Source: Nitrospirota bacterium (GTDB lineage: Bacteria > Nitrospirota > Nitrospiria > Nitrospirales > Nitrospiraceae). From it: a stretch of 7,889 nucleotides of DNA. The first letter of the stretch is position 1; the number at the start of each line of letters is the position of its first letter. Location of the stretch: contig VBOM01000168.1 in assembly GCA_005877535.1 (NCBI GenBank), positions 1 through 7,889 on the forward strand. The letters run 5' to 3'. The translations under genes and the position numbers were made by a program. Under the pieces are notes generated by a model. The model was not told the DNA's origin. It was given only the letters and a program-made list of their open reading frames with translations, and made no database searches. This document shows, in pieces, positions 1 through 6,395 of the stretch.

Positions 1-1864
1 CGCGAATCGCCTGCGACGCCTGTCGACAGAGATCGTCGACTGCTGCCCCGAGCCCTTCAGGCCCCTCGGCCACTTTGAAGAGCATCTTGAGCGTCTGGCT
101 CTTAAAATGCGGATCGGCGATCTCGCGAATCTTCTGGAGCTCGGCATTTGTTAGAATCGGCTGTTTGACCCGGATGCGGCGGCAGGCCTCCGGATGCTCA
201 TGCATCAGATTCGGCTTGGGCCCAATGCTGGTCGTCAGCGACATCACCAGTTCTTCACGAATCGGATCGATCGGCGGATTGGTCACCTGGGCGAACAGCT
301 GCTTGAAATACTTGAAGAGCAGTTGCGGCCTATCGGATAACACCGCCAACGGCGTATCCGTACCCATCGAAGAGACCGCTTCCTGGCCTTCCACGACCAT
401 CGGCGTGATGACCATCTTCAACTCTTCGACGGTGTAGCCAAAGGCCTGCTGGCGCTGGCGGATCGTCGGGTGGTCCGGCTGTGGCACATTGCTGGGATCG
501 GGCAACTCGTCGAGCGAAATCCGATACTCGGTGACCCAGGACCGGTAGGGCTTGCGGCTCACAATCTCGGCCTTCACTTCCTCGTCATCGATGATCCGCC
601 CTTGTACGGTATCGACCATGAACATCCGGCCCGGCATGAGGCGCCCCTTCTTCCTGATCTTCCGGACATCCATCGGCAGCACACCCGCTTCCGAGGCCAA
701 GATCACCAGTCCGTCCGTCGTCACTTGATAGCGACAGGGACGTAACCCGTTGCGATCGAGCGTTGCGCCGATGAACTTGCCGTCGGTGAAACAGACCGCG
801 GCCGGACCGTCCCAGGGTTCCTGCATCGCCGCGTGGTACTCATAGAACCCACGCCGATCGAGATCCATTTGCGGATTGGCAACCCAGGGTTCGGGAATCA
901 GCATCATCATCACGTGCGGGAGGGAGCGGCCTCCCATGGTCAGAAATTCCACGGCATTGTCCAGACAGGCGGAGTCGCTCTGCTGCTCGGAGACGATCGG
1001 ATAGAGCTTGGCCAGATCCTGGCCGAACAGTTCAGAGTTGAGCCGGCCTTGTCGGGCGCGCATCCAATTCATGTTGCCCTTGAGCGTATTGATCTCGCCG
1101 TTATGGCAAATGTAGCGGTAGGGATGGGCCAGGGGCCAGGTGGGGAACGTGTTCGTACTGAAGCGAGAGTGCACGAGGGCGAGCGCGCTCATCAGGCGCT
1201 CATCCTTCAAGTCCTGGTAGTACGCAGACATCTGATGCGGAAGCAACAACCCCTTGTAGACGATGGTGTTCGCCGACAAGCTCGAGATGTAGAAGTAGTC
1301 CCGCCCCTGGATCGCCGATTCGCGGATGGCCTTCTCCACCCGCTTGCGGATGACATAGAGCTTGCGTTCAAATTGCCCTTCATTGAGCACATCACGGGCG
1401 ATGAACACCTGCCGTATAAAAGGCTCGGTGCTGCGCGCTACGACACCAATCGCATCGCTCTTGACCGGCACGTCACGCCAACCGATGAGCCGAGCGCCCT
1501 CCTCGCCGATAATTCTGGAAAAGAGTGCCTCACACTGTTGTCGGGCATCGGCCGGAGGGGGGAGAAATATCATCCCGACGCCATACTCCCCGGCATTGGG
1601 CAGGAAAACTCCCGCATCGCCGGTCGCACGCTTGAGAAACTCGTGCGGCACTTGAAGCAGAATCCCAGCGCCGTCTCCCGTGCAAGGGTCACAGCCCTGT
1701 GCCCCTCGATGACTCAGGCTCTCAAGGATCTGAAGCCCCTGCTGAACAATGGTATGGGATTTCTGTCCCTTGATGTTGACGACAAAACCGATCCCACAGG
1801 AGTCTTTCTCCTGTTCAGGGTCGTAGAGACCTTGCTTCGGTGGAAGCCCAGGGATGCTCATCAT
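1..1864 (-). CDS. gltB: Glutamate synthase large subunit, N-terminal part (cut by left edge)
   Basis: Large (alpha) subunit of cytoplasmic glutamate synthase, which makes two glutamates from glutamine and 2-oxoglutarate. My minus-strand translation from 1864 gives 621 codons with no stop; the family is usually about 1500 residues, so roughly the first 40% is present. The start is a double ATG (1864 or 1861) with a weak GAG-type ribosome site. A short propeptide precedes the glutaminase nucleophile Cys23 (DSCGIGF), expected to become the mature N-terminus. The class II amidotransferase domain (about 23-430) shows SHRGAQG, the SRFSTNTFP segment with Arg234, HNGEIN (Asn255, Gly256) and QSDSACLDN. 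The start of the central domain follows (AFGYTVEELK, SSMGTDTPLAVLS, PPIDPIREELVMSL, IGPKPNL). The FMN and iron-sulfur regions lie outside the window. Whether gltD follows cannot be seen. No frameshift or missing catalytic residue was noticed. Confidence 0.96.
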   Translation of the reverse strand, partial: MMSIPGLPPKQGLYDPEQEKDSCGIGFVVNIKGQKSHTIVQQGLQILESLSHRGAQGCDPCTGDGAGILLQVPHEFLKRATGDAGVFLPNAGEYGVGMIFLPPPADARQQCEALFSRIIGEEGARLIGWRDVPVKSDAIGVVARSTEPFIRQVFIARDVLNEGQFERKLYVIRKRVEKAIRESAIQGRDYFYISSLSANTIVYKGLLLPHQMSAYYQDLKDERLMSALALVHSRFSTNTFPTWPLAHPYRYICHNGEINTLKGNMNWMRARQGRLNSELFGQDLAKLYPIVSEQQSDSACLDNAVEFLTMGGRSLPHVMMMLIPEPWVANPQMDLDRRGFYEYHAAMQEPWDGPAAVCFTDGKFIGATLDRNGLRPCRYQVTTDGLVILASEAGVLPMDVRKIRKKGRLMPGRMFMVDTVQGRIIDDEEVKAEIVSRKPYRSWVTEYRISLDELPDPSNVPQPDHPTIRQRQQAFGYTVEELKMVITPMVVEGQEAVSSMGTDTPLAVLSDRPQLLFKYFKQLFAQVTNPPIDPIREELVMSLTTSIGPKPNLMHEHPEACRRIRVKQPILTNAELQKIREIADPHFKSQTLKMLFKVAEGPEGLGAAVDDLCRQASQAIR

Positions 1865-1986
1865 TCGTATCTCATTAAAAATGTAGGCGAGAATGCTACT
1901 GGACGGAGGCTACACCAGGGAGGCTATCGGGATGGATAACCCCGTCACTCACAAGGTAAATTCCGTTCGTCTCCGCTCCGTTCACC

Positions 1987-2013
1987 TTAATAGAAGCACG
2001 ATTCTTCTGTCAA
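1987..2013 (-). promoter_or_regulatory. Possible sigma-70-type promoter for gltB
   Basis: On the minus strand a perfect TTGACA (2013-2008) is followed, after 15 bases, by TATTAA (1992-1987). The spacer is two bases shorter than ideal. It lies about 125 bases upstream of the gltB start and would leave a leader of roughly 115 bases. No clear riboswitch or attenuator fold was recognised in that leader. This is assigned by eye from the two hexamers only. Confidence 0.4.
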
Positions 2014-2069
2014 GATTATCTCTCTCACAGATGGTCGATGCCGGCCTGCCCCACACAGAGGTGATTGGC

Positions 2070-2099
2070 TTGACTTTGTTTCCTCCTCTGCCCTACCAT
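2070..2099 (+). promoter_or_regulatory. Possible promoter for the polyprenyl synthase gene
   Basis: TTGACT (2070-2075) is followed after 18 bases by TACCAT (2094-2099), four of six matches to the -10 consensus. Transcription would begin at about 2106, almost on top of the ATG at 2107. That would make the message nearly leaderless, or leave a short leader if the ATG at 2143 is used. The assignment is tentative. Confidence 0.35.
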
Positions 2100-2106
2100 C
2101 CGGCGC

Positions 2107-3111
2107 ATGTCTCTAGGTCCAATCACCCCCGCTATCAACAACATGGCGGACGTTTGGGAGGCGTACCGTGATGAATTGGAGGGGATGGAGCGCCAGGCTC
2201 GGACAAACCTCGATTCCACAGTGGCCCTCGTCAATACCGTCGCTGCCCATATCCTGAACAGCGGCGGAAAACGAATTCGACCTTTTTTGCTACTGCTCTC
2301 CGCCCGTCTCTGCGGCTATACCGGTCGCGATCATCACCAACTCGCCAGTCTGGTGGAGTTCATTCATACTGCCTCCCTGCTCCATGACGATGTGATCGAC
2401 GATGCCGATATCCGCCGAGGCCACAGAACCGCCCGAAAAGTCTGGGGCAACCAAATCAGCATCCTCGTCGGCGACTATCTCTACTCCAAAGCCTTCTGTC
2501 ATGTCGTCGACTTCCGGAACCATGGGATCAACGAAGTGCTTGGCGAGGCCTGCAAGAAGATGGCGGAGGGCGAAGTGCTTCAGCTCTATTACAACGGCAA
2601 CCCATCCATGTCGGAGACGGAGTATCTGAAGATTGTAGAATATAAAACGGCCGGCCTGATTGCCGCCGCTTGTCGTATGGGCGCCATTCTCGCTGACGCC
2701 TCAGAGGCCCAGCAGGACGCGCTCTTCCGGTTCGGCCAACATCTTGGGATCGCCTTCCAAGTGGCCGACGATACGCTCGACTATACGGCCAATGGCGAAC
2801 GTTTGGGCAAGACCCTGGGGCAGGACCTCCGCCAAGGCAAAGCCACGCTGCCGCTGTTACATCTGCTGCATCATTGTTCGGAACAGGACCGGCAGATGAT
2901 CATCGACCGCATGGAAACCAGGACCCTGACAGAGGAAGACCTAGAGCGGTTCATTCGCTTGATGGAAGAATTGGGCTCGATTGCCTATGCCATGGATCGC
3001 GCACGATCCTACGTCGCCGCGGCCCAACAAGATCTCGACCAGTTCGAAGATAGTACGGCCAAACGAGCCCTCTCGGTGACCGCTGATTATATGGTTACCC
3101 GCGATCGATAG
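2107..3111 (+). CDS. ispB: Long-chain trans-polyprenyl diphosphate synthase (IspB type)
   Basis: Cytoplasmic or membrane-associated prenyl chain elongase that adds isopentenyl diphosphate units to an allylic primer, supplying quinone side chains or similar lipids. The 334-residue protein has the full family signature: GGKRIR (53-58) for isopentenyl diphosphate binding, the first Asp-rich motif LHDDVIDDADIRRG (Asp94, Asp95, Asp98) and the second VADDTLDY (Asp221, Asp222, Asp225), followed by GKTLGQDLRQGKATLPLL. The residue five before the first Asp motif is Ala89; a small residue there is typical of long-chain synthases rather than geranylgeranyl or farnesyl enzymes. Exact chain length cannot be read, so the symbol marks the subfamily only. 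The start is uncertain: 2107 and the in-frame ATG at 2143 (protein beginning MADVWEAYRDELEGME, closer to the usual family start) both lack a clear ribosome site. It is divergent from gltB. Confidence 0.93.
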   Translation: MSLGPITPAINNMADVWEAYRDELEGMERQARTNLDSTVALVNTVAAHILNSGGKRIRPFLLLLSARLCGYTGRDHHQLASLVEFIHTASLLHDDVIDDADIRRGHRTARKVWGNQISILVGDYLYSKAFCHVVDFRNHGINEVLGEACKKMAEGEVLQLYYNGNPSMSETEYLKIVEYKTAGLIAAACRMGAILADASEAQQDALFRFGQHLGIAFQVADDTLDYTANGERLGKTLGQDLRQGKATLPLLHLLHHCSEQDRQMIIDRMETRTLTEEDLERFIRLMEELGSIAYAMDRARSYVAAAQQDLDQFEDSTAKRALSVTADYMVTRDR

Positions 3112-3125
3112 CCTATCTCCCCACG

Positions 3126-3139
3126 TGTTCCACGGAACA
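3126..3139. repeat. Small palindrome after the polyprenyl synthase stop codon
   Basis: TGTTCC (3126-3131) and GGAACA (3134-3139) are perfect inverted repeats two bases apart, starting 15 bases after the stop codon. In RNA this would be a 5-base stem with a 4-base loop. No T-run follows, so it is at best a weak terminator or 3'-end structure. It could also be a protein-binding palindrome; nothing decides between these. Confidence 0.4.
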
Positions 3140-3255
3140 GCCATGGAAACGATATAGCGCAGGAAAAAAGAAGCCACCCTTAACCTGCATTACTCATGAC
3201 GGTTCGTCGCGAAATTGCTGAGTCGCGTTGCGAGACCGACGCGCGGAACCCTGAG

Positions 3256-3298
3256 GCCCCGAGACGTACTCGTACAGTACGGTGAGGGTCCGAGGGGC
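3256..3298 (+). repeat. Two-part hairpin (inverted repeats) in the 3112-3502 spacer
   Basis: An inner perfect inverted repeat, CGTACT (3265-3270) and AGTACG (3276-3281) around the loop CGTAC, is enclosed by GCCCC (3256-3260) and GGGGC (3294-3298). The two stems are separated by an unpaired interior region. Immediately after it, 3300-3311 is the 12-base perfect palindrome AGCCCGCGGGCT. No T-run follows, so this is not a standard intrinsic terminator. The compact run of hairpins looks like a structured interspersed element or the remains of one. Confidence 0.55.
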
Positions 3299-3344
3299 GA
3301 GCCCGCGGGCTGCGGAAAACTATTGCGGCGCTCCTGGAATTCTA

Positions 3345-3369
3345 TGGCTCGCATGTCTGGGACGAGCCA
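3345..3369 (+). repeat. Inverted repeat TGGCTCG/CGAGCCA
   Basis: A perfect 7-base inverted repeat, TGGCTCG at 3345-3351 and CGAGCCA at 3363-3369, surrounds an 11-base loop. It lies between the palindromes to its left and the 9-base tandem units to its right. It could fold as RNA or bind a dimeric protein. It is probably part of the same repeat-rich element. Confidence 0.5.
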
Positions 3370-3394
3370 GGTCCATGTGGTTAGTCTCATGCAA

Positions 3395-3439
3395 CCAAAC
3401 AAACCAGACAGACCGAACAGACCAAATGAACCAGACTGG
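3395..3439 (+). repeat. Five degenerate 9-base tandem units
   Basis: Five adjoining 9-mers, each starting with CC, fit the loose pattern CC-R-A-A/G-A/C-C/T-x-A/G: CCAAACAAA, CCAGACAGA, CCGAACAGA, CCAAATGAA, CCAGACTGG. As the unit length is a multiple of three, every frame stays open across it. One plus frame would read Pro-Asn/Asp-Lys/Arg/Glu triplets, and the opposite strand reads Gly-Leu-Phe/Ser-like triplets, which is why spurious small open frames cover it. The units are diverged, so the array is either old or under loose constraint. Confidence 0.65.
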
Positions 3440-3502
3440 CTGGTGTTTTCAGCGTCCTGCCACCGGCCTGCACCACTTATGTTATGAGGCAAAGGACTCG
3501 TC

Positions 3503-4819
3503 ATGGCCAAGATCATTCCGTTTCATGGCATGCGGTACGATACGACGATTGTCGGAGATGTCAAACAAGTTGTGGCGCCGCCCTACGACATCATCGATGC
3601 AGCCGGACAGAAAGCCTTGCACGATCGCCATCCACAGAATATCATTCGACTCGAATTGGGGTTCGATCAAGCCGGCGACGGTCCGACTCACAATCGATAC
3701 ACCCGCGCAGCATCAACCCTTCGCGACTGGCTTAAGACCGGGGCACTGAAACGCGACGCGCAGCCGACCCTCTACTACCATACGATCGAATACACACCGC
3801 CTTATGCTCCGTCTGATTCGCCGACGAAAATTCTCAAGGGCTTTCTCGCCACAGTAAAACTGGAAACACTCGATTCTGGACTTATCTACCCGCACGAGAA
3901 TACACGCGCGGCCGCCAAAACAGATCGGCTGAATCTGCTCGAAGCCTGCAAGACGAACTTCAGCCCCATTTGGTCGCTCTACTCCGATCCTCAAGGAGCG
4001 GTGATGGGCCTGCTGGAACGGGCGATCAAGGGGGAGCCTGCCCCGATCGACTTTCGCGACGATGCGGGGTTCCGTCAGCAACTCTGGGCTGTGACGGATC
4101 CAGCCGTGCTGAAGCACACGATCGACGCCTTGCACAGCAAGCCGTTGTTTATCGCAGATGGCCACCATCGCTACGAGACCGCGTTGAACTATCAGAAACT
4201 CCGCCGACAGCAGGCCGCTCCGGCCGGCTTGCACTCATATGATGGTGTGCTGATGCTGTTGACTGCCCTCGAAGACCCAGGCTTAACCGTACTCCCGACG
4301 CATCGGGTCACGACCACAGCCCTGCCTTCTTATGACCGTGTGCAATCATTGTTGGGCGCCACGTTCGACCTGAAGGAATTTCCGTTCACCGGAGCCACGC
4401 AGGCGGCTACGCGCGTAAAATTCATCGAGGCGATGCGGACCAACGGTCGCATGGTTCCGGTGTTCGGTCTCGCGTTGAAGGGAGACAGCCGCTACGTCAC
4501 ACTGAGCTTGAAGCCAGCCCATCGTCCGCCCGCACAATCCTCTCCTCGCGCCAAGCTCGATGTATCGCTGCTCCAACAACTCGTTGTCACGCCACTGTGT
4601 CCTACGCAACAGGAACAAGAGGCCATCCTCTATACAAAGGATGATCATGAAGCTTTGGATTGGGTGGCGAAGGGAACGGGAACCGGAGCCTTGCTGCTCA
4701 ACGCGACCAGGATCAGCGAAGTGCAAGCCGTCGCGACGGCAGGGGAACGCATGCCCCATAAGTCGACGTACTTCCTCCCGAAACCGCTGACTGGTTTGGT
4801 TGTAAATGTCATGGAGTAG
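3503..4819 (+). CDS. DUF1015 family protein of unknown function
   Basis: A 438-residue protein spanning the full DUF1015 (PF06245) family. Its molecular role is not known, and I do not assign one. Visible hallmarks are the N-terminal IIPFHGMRYD, the APPYDII motif (25-31), the PHENT motif (His131, Glu132), and the strongly conserved IADGHHRYETALNY segment (217-230) with its Asp-Gly-His-His-Arg core. These invariant polar motifs look like an active or ligand-binding site. No signal peptide or membrane segment is seen, so it should be cytoplasmic. The start at 3503 is supported by AAAGGA at 3491-3496, six bases before the ATG, and by the MAKIIPF opening normal for the family. It follows a 391-base repeat-rich spacer and so probably has its own promoter. 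The next gene starts 114 bases downstream, beyond a large inverted repeat. Confidence 0.92.
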   Translation: MAKIIPFHGMRYDTTIVGDVKQVVAPPYDIIDAAGQKALHDRHPQNIIRLELGFDQAGDGPTHNRYTRAASTLRDWLKTGALKRDAQPTLYYHTIEYTPPYAPSDSPTKILKGFLATVKLETLDSGLIYPHENTRAAAKTDRLNLLEACKTNFSPIWSLYSDPQGAVMGLLERAIKGEPAPIDFRDDAGFRQQLWAVTDPAVLKHTIDALHSKPLFIADGHHRYETALNYQKLRRQQAAPAGLHSYDGVLMLLTALEDPGLTVLPTHRVTTTALPSYDRVQSLLGATFDLKEFPFTGATQAATRVKFIEAMRTNGRMVPVFGLALKGDSRYVTLSLKPAHRPPAQSSPRAKLDVSLLQQLVVTPLCPTQQEQEAILYTKDDHEALDWVAKGTGTGALLLNATRISEVQAVATAGERMPHKSTYFLPKPLTGLVVNVME

Positions 4820-4824
4820 AAGTG

Positions 4825-4916
4825 GGAGAGGTGAGGACGATTCCATTGCTCGCGGAACCCCCACGATAGAGCGGTGGTCGCTCGATGCGCGCAGGCGGAA
4901 TCATCCTCACCCCTCC
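4825..4916. repeat. 92-base imperfect inverted-repeat element between two genes
   Basis: The 20-base arms, 4825-4844 and 4897-4916, are complementary at 18 of 20 positions; their ends are GGAGAGGTGAGG and CCTCACCCCTCC. Inside lies a perfect small hairpin, GAGCG (4869-4873) and CGCTC (4879-4883) around GTGGT. The element fills most of the spacer between the DUF1015 stop and the response regulator start. TAGAAG occurs just before it (4817-4822, including the DUF1015 stop codon) and just after it (4922-4927). This might be a trace of target duplication, though six bases with small gaps to the arms could be chance. It has no coding capacity. It could be a miniature inverted-repeat element, an mRNA-stabilising or terminating hairpin, or both. 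No T-run follows the right arm. Confidence 0.6.
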
Positions 4917-4933
4917 ACGAATAGAAGGTTAAG

Positions 4934-6304
4934 ATGAAAGCCAAAATCCTCATCGTAGATGACGATCCTGATATTGCCACGATGCTGGAAGATCGTCTGC
5001 AGGCCTCCGACTATGGAACCGTGATCGCGCAAGATGGGGTGCAGGCACTCGAGCTGGTCGAGCAAGAAGCTCCGCACCTCATGTTGCTCGATCTGGATAT
5101 GCCACGCCTGACCGGCCTTGAGGTCCTCAAGCGACTCTCGAAAGTCAGACCAGCCGAGGATCTCCCGGTAATCGTCATGACCGCCTATGCCTCGATCGAT
5201 GCCGCCGTCGAGGCCATGAAAACCGGCGCCTACGATTTTCTGACCAAGCCGCTTGACAAAGACCACCTCCTCATTGTGATCGGCAAGGCCTTGGAGCGAA
5301 ACATGCTTAAACGGCAGGTGGCCTGTCTCAAGTCCGAAGTCGACAGCCGCTACGCCTCGATTGTGGGCATGAGCTCGAAGATCCGTGCGGTGATGGAATC
5401 GGCCCAACGTGCCGCGAAATCTGATGCCAGCGTGTTACTGCTTGGTGAAAGCGGCACAGGCAAGGAACTTTTTGCCCGTTCCATCCACCAGTGGAGTCCG
5501 CGTCAGGCCATGCCGCTGGTGGTTATTAACTGTGTCGCCCTCACGGAGACGCTGCTAGAGAACGAACTCTTCGGGCATGAACGCGGCGCCTTCACCGGCG
5601 CGGATCGACTGCAAAAGGGCAAACTGGAGATGGCGGATGGAGGCACGATCTTCCTGGACGAGATCGGAGACATGTCGCTCCAGCTGCAAGCCAAACTGTT
5701 GCGCGTGCTCCAGGACAGGGAGTTTCACCGAGTCGGCGGTACACGCCTCGTGTCGATCAATATTCGGGTCATCGCAGCCACGAACAAAGATCTCCGACAG
5801 GCTGTGAAAACCGGTGAGTTTCGCGAGGACCTCTTCTTCCGGTTACACGTCATCAGCCTGACTCTGCCTCCGCTTCGCGAACGGCCCGATGACCTCCCTG
5901 CCCTGGCCAAGTTTTTCTTGAACCGGCATGCCAGGGAAGCGAAGCGTCCCAGCATGATGTTCAGCCCCGCGGCAATGGAAGCCATGAGCCGGTACCATTG
6001 GCCAGGCAACATTCGCGAGTTGGAAAATGTCGTCGCACGGGCCGTCGTCTTGAATCAGTCGGACACCATCGAACCGGACATGCTGTCATTGGATGCCATG
6101 GGCCGTACTTCGCCGGGCGAACGCCTCCCCCATTTCTTACTCCCGTACCATGAGTCGATGGAAGAACATAGCCGCTACATCATTGAGCAAGCCATCGAAG
6201 AAGCGGAGGGCAATCAGACAAAAGCAGCAGACCGCCTCAAGCTCCAACGTACGTACCTGGCCCGTTTGATCAAGCAACAGAGAATGAAAGAGGAACCAGA
6301 GTAG
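4934..6304 (+). CDS. NtrC-type sigma-54-dependent response regulator
   Basis: A 456-residue transcription activator in the standard three-part order. The receiver domain (about 3-120) has the acidic pocket Asp9-Asp11, phospho-acceptor Asp53 in LLDLDMP, Thr83 and Lys105 (FLTKP). The AAA+ domain (about 143-375) has Walker A GESGTGKE (171-178), the sigma-54 contact loop GAFTGA (218-223), Walker B FLDEIGD (Asp242, Glu243), FREDLFFRL and PLRERPDD, and ends in YHWPGNIRELENVV. A Fis-type helix-turn-helix lies near the C-terminus (EEAEGNQTKAADRLKLQRTYLARLIKQ). All catalytic residues are intact, so it should hydrolyse ATP and open sigma-54 promoters when phosphorylated. GAAGG (4924-4928), five bases before the ATG, supports the start. 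No histidine kinase gene is next to it, and its targets cannot be deduced. It is convergent with the murU-like gene. Confidence 0.95.
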   Translation: MKAKILIVDDDPDIATMLEDRLQASDYGTVIAQDGVQALELVEQEAPHLMLLDLDMPRLTGLEVLKRLSKVRPAEDLPVIVMTAYASIDAAVEAMKTGAYDFLTKPLDKDHLLIVIGKALERNMLKRQVACLKSEVDSRYASIVGMSSKIRAVMESAQRAAKSDASVLLLGESGTGKELFARSIHQWSPRQAMPLVVINCVALTETLLENELFGHERGAFTGADRLQKGKLEMADGGTIFLDEIGDMSLQLQAKLLRVLQDREFHRVGGTRLVSINIRVIAATNKDLRQAVKTGEFREDLFFRLHVISLTLPPLRERPDDLPALAKFFLNRHAREAKRPSMMFSPAAMEAMSRYHWPGNIRELENVVARAVVLNQSDTIEPDMLSLDAMGRTSPGERLPHFLLPYHESMEEHSRYIIEQAIEEAEGNQTKAADRLKLQRTYLARLIKQQRMKEEPE

Positions 6305-6382
6305 GGCAACATAGTGAGGCGGCCGGGTCCCCGTTGAGGATTTCGATGAGCCGAGAACGAAGCTGGAAGGATTTTTCAACAC

Positions 6383-6395
6383 CCTGCTAGGCAGG
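6383..6395. repeat. Short hairpin overlapping the murU stop codon
   Basis: CCTGC (6383-6387) and GCAGG (6391-6395) flank TAG, a perfect 5-base stem with a 3-base loop. The minus-strand murU stop (6389-6387) lies inside it. It is preceded on the plus strand by ATTTTTCAACA. It sits in the 82-base convergent gap (6305-6386), where a terminator is expected, but neither strand has the stem followed directly by a T-run. Reading the plus strand, the T-run comes before the stem. I see no other structure in the gap. Confidence 0.4.

Larger units (their letters stand above)
3112..3502 (+). other. 391-base non-coding stretch rich in short repeats
   Basis: No convincing gene lies here. Short open frames exist on both strands (plus 3215-3487, minus 3190-3516), but they have no recognisable domain and arise from repeat sequence; the minus one also runs into the DUF1015 start. 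From left to right it holds a small palindrome just after the synthase stop (TGTTCC/GGAACA, 3126-3139); GCAGG/CCTGC at 3159-3163 and 3184-3188 around an A-rich run; a two-part hairpin (3256-3298); a 12-base perfect palindrome AGCCCGCGGGCT (3300-3311); a 7-base inverted repeat (3345-3369); and five 9-base tandem units (3395-3439). The last 60 bases must hold the DUF1015 ribosome site and may hold its promoter; I see no good promoter hexamers. No T-run marks a clear intrinsic terminator. Confidence 0.7.

Noticed and set aside
479..495. TGGCACATTGCTGG as a sigma-54 promoter
   Set aside because: The GG and GC elements are not at the required spacing, and it lies inside the gltB coding sequence with no gene downstream on that strand.
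833..1939. A 368-codon plus-strand open frame, with smaller ones at 75-437 and 470-745
   Set aside because: They lie opposite gltB, whose minus-strand frame is unbroken and carries all glutaminase motifs. The plus-strand translations show no domain and look like antisense artefacts of codon bias.
3190..3320. Possible tRNA or small structured RNA gene of a known class
   Set aside because: No cloverleaf with a GGTTCRA arm and no matching acceptor stem could be assembled from the hairpins present.
3190..3516. Overlapping small open frames on both strands (plus 3215-3487 and 3282-3749, minus 3190-3516) as candidate genes
   Set aside because: They span palindromes and a 9-base tandem array, lack recognisable domains, and two of them run into the DUF1015 gene. 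Non-coding repeat DNA explains them better.
3713..5407. Minus-strand open frames of 166-173 codons (3713-4234, 4346-4864, 4907-5407)
   Set aside because: They are antisense to the DUF1015 and response regulator genes, which have clear family motifs. The antisense products show none.
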